14,600 nucleotides of DNA from Candidatus Magasanikbacteria bacterium RIFCSPLOWO2_02_FULL_44_11 (GCA_001783035.1 MFQK01000029.1:22239-36838), one strand, 5' to 3'. Positions 1-6,673 are shown, numbered from the stretch's first letter. Notes: a model not told the origin generated them from the letters alone. Translations and numbers: made by a program.

Positions 1-51
1 TGCTAAAAGCTCTAAATTTAGCGGAAAAGGGGTGATACCCTACACAGCGCA

Positions 52-74
52 GTAGTTACAAATAAAAGGTTACC
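52..74 (+). repeat. Left terminal inverted repeat of the IS
   Basis: GTAG-T-TACAAATAA-AA-GGTTACC. It matches the reverse complement of 1302-1323 except for one substitution and one substitution/indel in the middle. It lies just outside the stop codon of the transposase. Confidence 0.75.
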
Positions 75-78
75 CAAA

Positions 79-1257
79 TCACTTCTCTAATTCCGGCACT
101 CCACAGTGTTTTTGTAAAGAAAATACCGTTTGTAATCGTCGATCAATTTCACGCTTCATGGTCAGAGGATTCAACGTTTCATGTTCTTGTCGTAATTTTT
201 CTTTTACTGTTTCGCTCACGTCTTTTCGTTCCAGTACTCGTTCGTACGGTGTTTTGGATCGTTTTTCTCGCGTTACTTTCCACCGTGCCCCAATTCGTTC
301 TTTTGAAACAATCCGTCGCGAAGCGACGAAGTGGTTCAAGTAAGGTGTAAGCACATCGTACACGGAATTAAGCGCCACGACAACCTCGGTGGCATCAAGT
401 CTGGTGTAACCAACCCAGCGACGAACAATGTGTCCGTTACGTTCCTCCACAAAACAGTTGTCATTTTTTCGGTTGGGCCGTGAGCGGGTAAGTCGAATGC
501 CTTCTTTTTCACACCAACCTTTACAGTGCCAATTAATGAATTCGCTCCCCGAATCCGGATGCCACTCGACAACCGGAAATGGTACTGCCTTAAGCATCTG
601 TTCCATGCTGTTAACGGTCGCCGTTTGTCCTTTGTTCAATTGGGCGCGACGAGCGCCCCACAATGTTGGCACATCGGTCGCATTTACCGTGTAAACGAAG
701 TCACCAACGAGCGTATGGCCACAGTGTGCCACGGTGTCAATTTGTGCCGTTCCCACCGGTGCGGTGTCCCAATCGCCACTCCTAACCGGAATGAGTGTGT
801 GGATGGCTCCAGCCTTGGTCGTGCTTTTACCATGGGCAATGAATCGCTTTCTCACAAATTTCACCACTCGTTTTTTCATGGCGCTAAGACTCATGGCGAG
901 GAGTTTGGTCGTGGCCTCCGTACTGTGTTTCCAGACGCTGTCTCGTTTTAGTATGCGCACATAGTCAGAAAGCACACCATGGAGATTCTCCGCGCATGGC
1001 TCACTCGCCGTGTCCCACACGTCTTTAAGAGCGGCGATAACATCGGGGGTGTACAACGCTTTGCGCCCTCGTCGCTCTTCCGAGCCGATTCGTCGCATCT
1101 GAATGCGCCGAAAGGAGCGGGGAACCGACTTGGGGTGCACTCCAGCGACAAAACAGATATTTTCTACTATCTCACTTCGTTTCTTCTTATTCTTCCTGGC
1201 CTTAAGCCATTCTGGCAAATGCTCTTGGTAAATGTTGTTTTTGGTGGTCATATTCAT
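79..1257 (-). CDS. DDE integrase-core transposase
   Basis: This 392-residue protein catalyses cut or copy movement of the surrounding IS. The N-terminus (about 1-140) is basic and helix-rich, fitting a helix-turn-helix DNA-binding region. The catalytic core (about 165-330) carries the rve-type triad: D174 (AQIDT), D235 (WHPDSGSEF) and E271 (FVEERNG), with exactly 35 residues between the second Asp and the Glu. The reading frame is intact and the triad complete, so the enzyme may be active. The start MNMTT is favoured because GGTGAT lies a few bases upstream; a second ATG lies two codons later. It is the only gene in the element and is convergent in orientation with no neighbour. The integrase-core class is certain; the named IS family is not. 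Confidence 0.9.
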   Translation of the reverse strand: MNMTTKNNIYQEHLPEWLKARKNKKKRSEIVENICFVAGVHPKSVPRSFRRIQMRRIGSEERRGRKALYTPDVIAALKDVWDTASEPCAENLHGVLSDYVRILKRDSVWKHSTEATTKLLAMSLSAMKKRVVKFVRKRFIAHGKSTTKAGAIHTLIPVRSGDWDTAPVGTAQIDTVAHCGHTLVGDFVYTVNATDVPTLWGARRAQLNKGQTATVNSMEQMLKAVPFPVVEWHPDSGSEFINWHCKGWCEKEGIRLTRSRPNRKNDNCFVEERNGHIVRRWVGYTRLDATEVVVALNSVYDVLTPYLNHFVASRRIVSKERIGARWKVTREKRSKTPYERVLERKDVSETVKEKLRQEHETLNPLTMKREIDRRLQTVFSLQKHCGVPELEK

Positions 1258-1268
1258 ATGATCACCAT

Positions 1269-1323
1269 GGTAACCGAATTAGTATCTACTCGATAGGTTT
1301 CGGTAACCGTTATTTGTATCTAC
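1269..1323 (-). repeat. Right terminal inverted repeat, present as a tandem pair
   Basis: The outer copy at 1302-1323 begins GGTAACCG and ends GTATCTAC; it is the partner of the left repeat. A second, inner copy at 1269-1289 has the same GGTAACCG start and GTATCTAC end with a diverged middle, 33 bp away in the same orientation. The left end shows no such second copy. Two transposase-binding sites at one end is a plausible reading, and the pair also sits in the transposase promoter region. Confidence 0.7.
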
Positions 1324-1333
1324 AACGACAGCC

Positions 1334-1362
1334 TTGACAAAAGTCCAAATTTGTAGTATACT
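1334..1362 (+). promoter_or_regulatory. Consensus sigma-70 promoter of the small orphan gene
   Basis: TTGACA (1334-1339), a 17-bp spacer and TATACT (1357-1362). The -10 box lies inside a perfect 12-bp palindrome GTAGTATACTAC (1353-1364), a possible operator. The -35 box begins 10 bp beyond the end of the IS. Predicted transcription start is about 1369. Confidence 0.8.
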
Positions 1363-1406
1363 ACTTCATTCCCGTTCAATTCAGGATGGGATGTCTGGAG
1401 GCAAAC

Positions 1407-1706
1407 ATGAAGGACCATAATGGTCGTAAAGTGTTTTTCGGGCCGGGGATCATTTTGGCCTACAACAAGTACGAGCGGTGCCTGAAGGCCATGACGGCGA
1501 CGGACGGTGCGTCCGGCCTCAACTGGCCTGGAGACGACGACAAGCTCAATGTCAGTTACATCACTGACGAGAGGATGTTCGCGGACCTCGTCAAGGTCAT
1601 CGGCGCGCTACACGGTCTGCTGCCGACGCCGGTCCAGTCGGGCTACGGGCTGGCCGTGCAGTTCATCAAGAGCCCGTTCGTCGATATGTTCGGGCCGGTC
1701 AGGTAA
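1407..1706 (+). CDS. Small orphan protein, G/C-rich codon use, unknown function
   Basis: I do not recognise this 99-residue protein. The start at 1407 is chosen over an in-frame ATG at 1386 because GGAGG (1397-1401) sits 5 bases before it. The sequence begins MKDHNGRKVFFGPGIILAYN and contains a WPGDDDKLNVSYITDERM stretch. It has no signal peptide or clear membrane segment and a mixed alpha/beta look. Codon use differs strongly from neighbouring genes: third positions are mostly G or C (runs such as AAC AAG TAC GAG CGG TGC CTG AAG GCC). It has its own consensus promoter and its own terminator, so it is a monocistronic unit between the IS and the glyQS leader. A recently acquired or highly expressed gene would fit; a structured RNA is less likely given the good SD-ATG pair. 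Confidence 0.7.
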   Translation: MKDHNGRKVFFGPGIILAYNKYERCLKAMTATDGASGLNWPGDDDKLNVSYITDERMFADLVKVIGALHGLLPTPVQSGYGLAVQFIKSPFVDMFGPVR

Positions 1707-1720
1707 CATCTGGCACTACC

Positions 1721-1775
1721 AGGCCGGAGCAGGAAATCCCCTAAAAAGGAAACCTTGCTCCGGCCTTCTTCTTTG
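1721..1775 (+). terminator. Intrinsic terminator of the small orphan gene
   Basis: An 11-bp perfect stem, AGGCCGGAGCA (1721-1731) with TGCTCCGGCCT (1756-1766), encloses a 24-base loop and is followed by the pyrimidine tract TTCTTCTTT. The U-run is interrupted but the stem is very G+C-rich. Confidence 0.75.
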
Positions 1776-1848
1776 AATTCTTGAATTGGAGCTTTGGTTA
1801 AGTGCACATTATGTATTGTACAGGCTATCGACATCCCAAAGCGCTTGT

Positions 1849-1877
1849 TTGACAAAATGGCCAGCCGGCGGTACAGT
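1849..1877 (+). promoter_or_regulatory. Promoter of the glyQS operon
   Basis: TTGACA (1849-1854), a 17-bp spacer and TACAGT (1872-1877). Predicted start of transcription is near 1884, giving a leader of about 165 bases before the glyQS start. Confidence 0.7.
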
Positions 1878-1883
1878 AAACGT

Positions 1884-2011
1884 GTCGAAAGACAAGAAGG
1901 GTTTGGCTCCTTCTATAACAATTTATGCAAAGTGCTTCGCATCCAGCGGAGAACTTGGGTGGAACCTCCCGACTTTTCGGGACCCAAGACCTAATTTTCA
2001 GGTCTTTTTTT
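1884..2011 (+). promoter_or_regulatory. T-box-type leader, probably sensing tRNA-Gly
   Basis: The leader carries a canonical T-box antiterminator: helix A1 CTTGGG (1954-1959) with CCCAAG (1983-1988), a 7-base 5' bulge TGGAACC (1960-1966) matching UGGNACC, and helix A2 TCCCGA (1967-1972) with TCGGGA (1977-1982) closed by CTTT. In known T-boxes UGGN pairs with the NCCA end of uncharged tRNA. N = A demands a U at position 73, the usual discriminator of bacterial tRNA-Gly, and the next gene is glycyl-tRNA synthetase. A1' shares AAG with the terminator stem at 1986-2006, so the two folds exclude each other. Upstream, AGAAGG (1895-1900) pairs with CCTTCT (1909-1914) around a loop containing the Gly codon GGC (1905-1907), a candidate specifier. 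A small hairpin ATGC...GCAT (1924-1942) could be stem III. A full-length stem I is not visible. Confidence 0.8.
1986..2011 (+). terminator. Regulated intrinsic terminator of the T-box leader
   Basis: AAGACCT (1986-1992), loop AATTTTC, AGGTCTT (2000-2006), with a run of seven T (2005-2011). It overlaps the last strand of the antiterminator. It lies 39 bases before the glyQS start, the place expected for leader attenuation. Confidence 0.85.
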
Positions 2012-2050
2012 ATTCATTATTATGTCTACTCTTTGAGCGACAAATCGTAT

Positions 2051-3415
2051 ATGACTGAAAACCTTATGGACAAAATTATTTCACTTTGTAAGCGGCGCGG
2101 TTTTGTTTTCCCCGGCTCAGAAATTTATGGAGGTTTGGCGAACAGTTGGGATTATGGTCCTTTAGGACATATTTTGAAACAAAATATCAAAGCCCAATGG
2201 TGGAAATTTTTTGTGCAGGAGCGCGGGGATATGGTGCCGCTGGATACAGCTATTATCATGAACCCGAAAGTGTGGGAAGCTTCGGGGCATTTGCAAAATT
2301 TCAGCGATCTTTTGACGGAATGTAAAAAATGTCACCACCGCTTTCGCGCCGATCATGTGCTCGAAGCGGCCGGGAAGAATCCTAATGACCTTAAAGCGGT
2401 GGTTGGTTTGGTTTGTCCGGATTGCGGTGGCGAGCTGACGGCAGCCAAGAGTTTTAACCTGATGTTCAAGACGTTTTTGGGAACGAACGAAGATACGTCT
2501 ACTACCGCTTACTTGCGACCCGAGACCGCCGGCGGAATGTTTGTTAATTTTAAGAATGTACAAAGCGTTACGCGTCGTCGATTACCTTTTGGGATCGCCC
2601 AGGTGGGAAAAAACTTCCGCAACGAAATAACACCGGGAAATTTTATTTTCCGCACGCGAGAATTTGAAATTGGTGAATTTGAATATTTTATCAATCCCAA
2701 AGATTGGGAAAGCATTTTTGAAATGTGGCTCGGCGAAATAAAACGCTGGTGGAAAGATATCATGCGTATTAATATGGATAACCTGGTCTGGCATGAAATT
2801 CCGGATGGCGAGCGCGCCCACTATAGCAAGCGGACGGTGGATATTGAATATAAATATCCTTTTGGCGTGAAAGAGCTGCATGGCATTGCCTATCGCACCG
2901 ATTTCGATCTGTCTCGCCATCAGACAGTCAGTGGCCAAGATTTGTCTTATACCGATCCTGAAACCGGTGAAAAATATTTACCGCATGTTATCGAACCAAC
3001 CTTTGGAATTGATAGAATGGTGCTCGTGATGTTGTTGGAAGCGTATCATGAAGAAGAGGCTCCCACGGCCGAGGCTGGTGAAACCGAAACGCGCGTCGTT
3101 ATGAAATTTCCGAAACATCTGGCGCCGATTCAAGTGGCGGTGCTGCCGCTTTCCAAAAAGGAAGCCTTAGCCGGTGTCGCCAAACCCTTAGCCGACAAAT
3201 TGCGTAAAAAATTCTGGGTGGAATACGATGAGACTCAGTCGATCGGCAAGCGTTATCGCCGACAGGATGAAATTGGTACGCCGTATTGTGTCACTGTTGA
3301 TTTTGATTCTATCGAAGACCATAAAGTTACCGTCCGTGACCGTGATACTATGCAACAAGAACGGGTTGCTTTGGATGACCTCGATTCGTACCTTACTCAG
3401 AAGTTTGCCGCTTAA
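2051..3415 (+). CDS. glyQS: Glycyl-tRNA synthetase, class II dimeric type
   Basis: It attaches glycine to tRNA-Gly using ATP in the cytoplasm. The 454 residues from the ATG at 2051 fit the single-chain alpha2 family of about 460, not the split alpha/beta form. Visible motifs: a zinc-ribbon-like insert with C91/C94 and C122/C125; the RPETAGGMFVNF stretch (156-167); class II motif 2 FRNE (189-192) leading into REFEIGEFE; motif 3 GIDR (319-322); and a C-terminal anticodon-binding domain from about 355 (LAPIQVAVLPLSKKE). The frame is open upstream to 1925, but that part crosses the T-box terminator and is not protein-like. An ATG five codons downstream (2066) is an alternative. It is the first gene of a tight operon; the M16 gene follows after 8 bases. 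Expression is probably controlled by the T-box leader, a usual arrangement for aminoacyl-tRNA synthetase genes. Confidence 0.95.
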   Translation: MTENLMDKIISLCKRRGFVFPGSEIYGGLANSWDYGPLGHILKQNIKAQWWKFFVQERGDMVPLDTAIIMNPKVWEASGHLQNFSDLLTECKKCHHRFRADHVLEAAGKNPNDLKAVVGLVCPDCGGELTAAKSFNLMFKTFLGTNEDTSTTAYLRPETAGGMFVNFKNVQSVTRRRLPFGIAQVGKNFRNEITPGNFIFRTREFEIGEFEYFINPKDWESIFEMWLGEIKRWWKDIMRINMDNLVWHEIPDGERAHYSKRTVDIEYKYPFGVKELHGIAYRTDFDLSRHQTVSGQDLSYTDPETGEKYLPHVIEPTFGIDRMVLVMLLEAYHEEEAPTAEAGETETRVVMKFPKHLAPIQVAVLPLSKKEALAGVAKPLADKLRKKFWVEYDETQSIGKRYRRQDEIGTPYCVTVDFDSIEDHKVTVRDRDTMQQERVALDDLDSYLTQKFAA

Positions 3416-3423
3416 CGGATCTT

Positions 3424-4716
3424 ATGTTTCATAAGTCGAAATTAAAAAATGGCATCACCCTTTTGACAGTACCGGTCAAAGGAACACGAGCGCTCACTGT
3501 GCTCGCCATGTTTCCGATCGGCTCGCGCTATGAAACTCCAAAATTATCCGGTGCGGCGCATTTTGTGGAGCATATGCTCTTTAAGGGCACCGAGCGCCGG
3601 CCTACCTCTCAAGATATCACGCGCGCCGTTGACGCCGTTGGCGCCGATTACAACGCTTTTACCTATAAGGACTATACCGGTTATTACATAAAGATTGATG
3701 CCAGTAAACAACAGCTAGCCTTTGATCTTTTGTCGGATATGATTTTTAATTCGGTTTTTGATAAAGATGAAGTGGAAAAAGAAAAAGGGTCGATTGTTGA
3801 AGAATTGCGAATGTATAAAGATAACCCGACGATGGCTATAGATATAGTGTCGGATAAATTGGTCTACGATTCTAATCCGCTGGGTTGGGATATAGGCGGT
3901 ACCGAAGAAACGGTCCGTAACCTGACTCGTGATGATCTTTGGGATTTTTACCGAAAGCATTATAGTTCGAAAAATATGGTTTTGGTAGTGGCCGGCAATA
4001 TCAACCATCGCGAGCTTAAGAAGATGACCCGTTATTTTGCCGACAGAGAATCAAAATCTGATGTTCTGCAGATGTCTTTTTATAAAACAAATTATAAAAC
4101 GTTTGTCTGGTCGAAAGAAATTGTCCCAATGTCACACCGTGTGGCTGCCGACGAACGCGAAGTTGACCAAGCCCAAATTTTGTTGAATTTTCCGGGGTTA
4201 AAAAACAATCATCCCGCCCGTTATGCGTTGTCGGTTTTAACGACCATTCTTGGGGGCGGCATGAGTTCGCGTTTATTTACCGAGGTCCGGGAGAAGCGAG
4301 GGTTGGCCTATATGATCCGGTCGGGGTCTTCATATTTTCGCGATACTGGGTTATGCTATGTGCAGGCTGGTCTTGACCCGAAACGTTTAGGTGAAGCGGT
4401 GAAAGTCATCAAAGATGAGCTGCACAAAATTACTACCGAGGAAGTATCAGCCCAGGAATTGCGTGATGCGGTAAGCAGCATCAATGGACGGCTGGCTTTG
4501 CACATGGAAGATAGCAGTTCTCAGGCGGAATGGTATGCCAAGCAATTTTTTTTCAATCCAAGGGTGCGTACGCCGGAACAAATCATGGCTAACCTCAAAA
4601 AAGTTTCCGTTGAGCAAGTGCAAAAAATAGCTCGCGAACTCTTGGTTTGGGATCAGATGCGCTTGGCTATTGTCAGTCCTTATTCCAAGGAAAAAGTTTT
4701 ATCCTTGTTACCTTAA
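3424..4716 (+). CDS. M16 family zinc peptidase (insulinase/pitrilysin-like)
   Basis: A zinc endopeptidase of the inverzincin class, related to processing peptidase and to PqqL/YmxG-type bacterial proteins. The inverted zinc motif HxxEH is HFVEH (H46, E49, H50), and the distal glutamate ligand lies in the GSIVEEL segment around E126, about 76 residues later, as expected. The inactive C-terminal half (about 220-430) has the typical GGGMSSRLFTEVREKRGLAY loop (positions about 279-298). At 430 residues it is a normal length for a one-chain bacterial member. No signal peptide is seen, so it is probably cytoplasmic unless exported otherwise. It lies 8 bases after glyQS and 5 bases before tpiA, clearly in the same operon. 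The SD is weak (GGAT). The natural substrate is unknown. Confidence 0.93.
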   Translation: MFHKSKLKNGITLLTVPVKGTRALTVLAMFPIGSRYETPKLSGAAHFVEHMLFKGTERRPTSQDITRAVDAVGADYNAFTYKDYTGYYIKIDASKQQLAFDLLSDMIFNSVFDKDEVEKEKGSIVEELRMYKDNPTMAIDIVSDKLVYDSNPLGWDIGGTEETVRNLTRDDLWDFYRKHYSSKNMVLVVAGNINHRELKKMTRYFADRESKSDVLQMSFYKTNYKTFVWSKEIVPMSHRVAADEREVDQAQILLNFPGLKNNHPARYALSVLTTILGGGMSSRLFTEVREKRGLAYMIRSGSSYFRDTGLCYVQAGLDPKRLGEAVKVIKDELHKITTEEVSAQELRDAVSSINGRLALHMEDSSSQAEWYAKQFFFNPRVRTPEQIMANLKKVSVEQVQKIARELLVWDQMRLAIVSPYSKEKVLSLLP

Positions 4717-4721
4717 CCGTT

Positions 4722-5468
4722 ATGAAAAAACTTTATTTGTTTGGCAATTGGAAAATGTATTTAGGCCATGAAGAAAGTGTCGCTTTGGCTCGCGATTTAA
4801 AAAAACAGCTTTCAGCTTTGTCGGTCAAGGCGACGATGGCGATTTTTCCATCGGCTATATCGCTCTTGGCGGTCAAAGAGGAGCTTGATGGCGTGGCATC
4901 GGTCGGACCGCAGAATGTTTATTGGGTTGAAAAAGGTGGTTATACTGGAGAAATTTCTGCCATGATGTACCGCCAAGCCGGCTGCCAGTTTGCTTTGGTT
5001 GGGCACTCCGAACGCCGTCATGTTTTTAAGGAAAGTAACGCCGAGGTCCGCCAAAAATTCGAAGCCGTCTTGAACGCGGAAATGACGCCGGTTTTATGCG
5101 TCGGTGAAACAATGCCGGAGCGTAAAGACGATCGAGTGGAAGAAGTCATTGAGGCGCAGCTGCGTTCCGCTTTTATGGATCTCGCCTGGCCAAAGGGACG
5201 TTCGTTAATTATCGCCTATGAGCCGGTTTGGGCGGTGGGCACCGGTGAATCGTGCGATCCAAGCGAAGCCGAACGCGTGGCAGCCGTGATTTATAAATTT
5301 GTCGGCGCTCTTTTGGACGGGGTTGAACCGACTGTTTTATATGGGGGAAGTGTCCGGTCGGATAATGTCGCTAAGTATTGCGCGGAGCCTCATCTGAGCG
5401 GTGTCCTGGTGGGAGGCGCTTCCACTAAAGCCTCCACTTGGCTGGAAATTGTCAGCGCCGTCAAATAA
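4722..5468 (+). CDS. tpiA: Triosephosphate isomerase
   Basis: It interconverts dihydroxyacetone phosphate and glyceraldehyde 3-phosphate in glycolysis. The 248-residue length is standard for this TIM barrel. Active-site residues are all present: N9 and K11 in FGNWKM, H95 in VGHSERR, E167 in AYEPVWAVGTG, and the phosphate-binding YGGSVRSDN and GVLVGGAS segments near the C-terminus. The start at 4722 (MKKLYLFGNWKM) gives the expected N-terminus; the longer open frame upstream lies inside the M16 gene. There is no clear SD, and the gap to the M16 stop is 5 bases, suggesting translational coupling. The TPR gene begins 5 bases after its stop. Confidence 0.97.
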   Translation: MKKLYLFGNWKMYLGHEESVALARDLKKQLSALSVKATMAIFPSAISLLAVKEELDGVASVGPQNVYWVEKGGYTGEISAMMYRQAGCQFALVGHSERRHVFKESNAEVRQKFEAVLNAEMTPVLCVGETMPERKDDRVEEVIEAQLRSAFMDLAWPKGRSLIIAYEPVWAVGTGESCDPSEAERVAAVIYKFVGALLDGVEPTVLYGGSVRSDNVAKYCAEPHLSGVLVGGASTKASTWLEIVSAVK

Positions 5469-5473
5469 TTTAT

Positions 5474-6358
5474 ATGATGTATTTTTTACTGGCGACAATG
5501 TTCATAAGTTTGGCGGTAATGGCCGTTGTCATCATCAGAAAATTTCCACAAATGGCTAATGTCGACGTCGATAATTTGCCGTTAGAAAAAGAAGCCAAGA
5601 AAAAGAAGGAAATCATGTCGCGGCGAATTGAAGCCGAAGGTACGGTCATGCTCACCAAAGCCGGCTTGCTTTTTAGACCCATTCAGAAAATTTGGGGCAA
5701 ATTACAGCTTCAATTTAGGATTTATGTCGGTAAAATCGAGCGTTTATTGCGGCGCGAGGAAAGAAAAGGAAATGTGCTGTCGGCGGAAGATCAGGAAAGC
5801 AAGTTAAACTCTCTTTTGAATGACGCTCAGATGGAGATCGCGACCCAAAATTTTGATAAGGCGGAAAGTTTATTTATCGCCGCTATTAAAATTGATCCGC
5901 GATCTTACGAAGCTTACAAAGGTTTGGCTGATACTTATCTTTTGAAGAATAGTTTGGAGGAAGCGTTGGAAACGTATACCTTCTTGCTGCAGCTTTATCC
6001 CAAGGACGATGATATTATGGTAAAGATCGCTGATATTGCCGAACAAAAAGGGGATATTCAGAAAGCTATCGATTATTTGGAACGGGCGATAGTTATCAAC
6101 GATTCGCTTTCGCCGCGATTTTATCATCTGGCGGAATTGCTGGTTAAGGTTGATCAGGCGGACATTGCCAAGGAAGCCATTATTTCCGCGGTAGATTTAG
6201 AGCCAAAGAATCCAAAATACCTTGACTTACTAATAGAAATTGGTATACTATGTGGCGATAAGGATGTGGCTACGAAAGGTTTTGCCGAGCTTCGGCTCGT
6301 TAATCCAAAAAATCAGAAGTTACAAGTCTTTAGTGACAGAATTAAGACACTTACCTAG
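5474..6358 (+). CDS. Membrane-anchored TPR-repeat protein
   Basis: This 294-residue protein has an N-terminal hydrophobic segment (about 2-22, MYFLLATMFISLAVMAVVII), then a basic/charged linker, then at least four TPR-like helical pairs from about 110 to 290 (for example AQMEIATQNFDKAESLFIAAIKIDP, YKGLADTYLLKNSLEEALETYTFLLQLYP, KIADIAEQKGDIQKAIDYLERAIVIN). The TPR part should face the cytoplasm and act as a protein-binding scaffold; the partner cannot be told. The start at 5474 (MMYF) is chosen because the open frame upstream overlaps tpiA and would put polar residues before the membrane anchor. It is the last gene of the glyQS operon. Its 3' end contains a likely promoter for the tRNA cluster, whose first tRNA begins 5 bases after the stop. 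Confidence 0.85.
   Translation: MMYFLLATMFISLAVMAVVIIRKFPQMANVDVDNLPLEKEAKKKKEIMSRRIEAEGTVMLTKAGLLFRPIQKIWGKLQLQFRIYVGKIERLLRREERKGNVLSAEDQESKLNSLLNDAQMEIATQNFDKAESLFIAAIKIDPRSYEAYKGLADTYLLKNSLEEALETYTFLLQLYPKDDDIMVKIADIAEQKGDIQKAIDYLERAIVINDSLSPRFYHLAELLVKVDQADIAKEAIISAVDLEPKNPKYLDLLIEIGILCGDKDVATKGFAELRLVNPKNQKLQVFSDRIKTLT
6222..6249 (+). promoter_or_regulatory. Promoter inside the TPR gene, for the tRNA cluster
   Basis: TTGACT (6222-6227), a 16-bp spacer and TATACT (6244-6249) preceded by TGG, an extended -10 pattern. Predicted start is near 6256, about 108 bases before tRNA-Tyr. Its location inside a coding sequence lowers certainty, but the match is close to consensus. Confidence 0.55.
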
Positions 6359-6363
6359 CGTTT

Positions 6364-6445
6364 GGGCAGATACCGAAGCGGTCAAACGGGGCTGACTGTA
6401 AATCAGCTGGCTACGCCTTCCAAGGTTCGAATCCTTGTCTGCCCA
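6364..6445 (+). tRNA. tRNA-Tyr (anticodon GTA)
   Basis: Acceptor GGGCAGA (6364-6370) pairs with TCTGCCC (6438-6444), discriminator A6445. The anticodon stem GCTGA/TCAGC encloses loop CTGTAAA with GTA at 6398-6400. T arm CAAGG-TTCGAAT-CCTTG. The long variable arm of a class II tRNA fits tyrosine. CCA is not encoded (CAA follows). Confidence 0.95.
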
Positions 6446-6450
6446 CAATT

Positions 6451-6522
6451 GCCGCCTTAGCTCAGTGGTAGAGCAACGCTTTTGTAAAGCGTGGGTCGTC
6501 GGTTCAAATCCGACAGGCGGCT
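6451..6522 (+). tRNA. tRNA-Thr (anticodon TGT)
   Basis: Acceptor GCCGCCT (6451-6457) pairs with AGGCGGC (6515-6521), discriminator T6522. The D arm is GCTC-AGTGGTA-GAGC. The anticodon stem ACGCT/AGCGT has loop TTTGTAA with TGT at 6483-6485. The T arm contains GGTTCAAATCC. CCA is not encoded. It lies 5 bases after tRNA-Tyr. Confidence 0.95.
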
Positions 6523-6533
6523 CATAATCTAAT

Positions 6534-6606
6534 GCCGATGTAGCTCAGATGGTAGAGCACGTCCATGGTAAGGACGGGGTCTCGGGTTCAATTCCCGACA
6601 TCGGCT
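6534..6606 (+). tRNA. tRNA-Thr (anticodon GGT)
   Basis: Acceptor GCCGATG (6534-6540) pairs with CATCGGC (6599-6605), discriminator T6606. The anticodon stem CGTCC/GGACG has loop ATGGTAA with GGT at 6567-6569. The T arm is CGGG-TTCAATT-CCCG. CCA is not encoded. With the preceding tRNA it forms a pair of threonine isoacceptors. Confidence 0.95.
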
Positions 6607-6635
6607 CGGGTAATTCTCCATTTACAATGACCAAG

Positions 6636-6661
6636 CGCCCACTCGAATGTGTGCGATTTTT
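6636..6661 (+). terminator. Weak intrinsic terminator after the tRNA cluster
   Basis: CGCCCAC (6636-6642), loop TCGAAT, GTGTGCG (6649-6655) with one C-U mismatch, then ATTTTT. It is a plausible end of the glyQS/tRNA transcript; the stem is short. Confidence 0.5.
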
Positions 6662-6673
6662 AGCATCTATCTA

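Larger units (their letters stand above)
52..1323. mobile_element. Insertion sequence with DDE transposase
   Basis: The element is bounded by imperfect inverted repeats: GTAGTTACAAATAA plus GGTTACC on the left, and on the right the reverse complement GTAGATACAAATAA plus GGTTACC. It encloses a single minus-strand transposase gene that fills almost the whole element. No target-site duplication is obvious: the left flank reads AGCGCA and the right flank AACGAC. The exact ends are therefore inferred from where the repeats stop. The IS family is not assigned; the DDX35E integrase-type core is compatible with the IS481/IS3/ISNCY-like groups. Confidence 0.8.

Noticed and set aside
2..22. GCTAAA/TTTAGC hairpin at the left edge
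   Set aside because: Short, A+T-rich stem with no T-run on either strand; not supported as a terminator.
526..951. Plus-strand ORF opposite the transposase
   Set aside because: Overlaps a transposase with a complete DDX35E triad; no family features of its own.
1507..1776. Second-frame ORF inside and beyond the orphan gene
   Set aside because: Serine/arginine-rich translation typical of a shadow of a G/C-rich gene; it runs into the terminator and has no SD.
1925..2050. N-terminal extension of GlyRS from an upstream ATG at 1925
   Set aside because: The frame is open but runs through the T-box antiterminator and terminator; the family length and motif 1 region fit the start at 2051.
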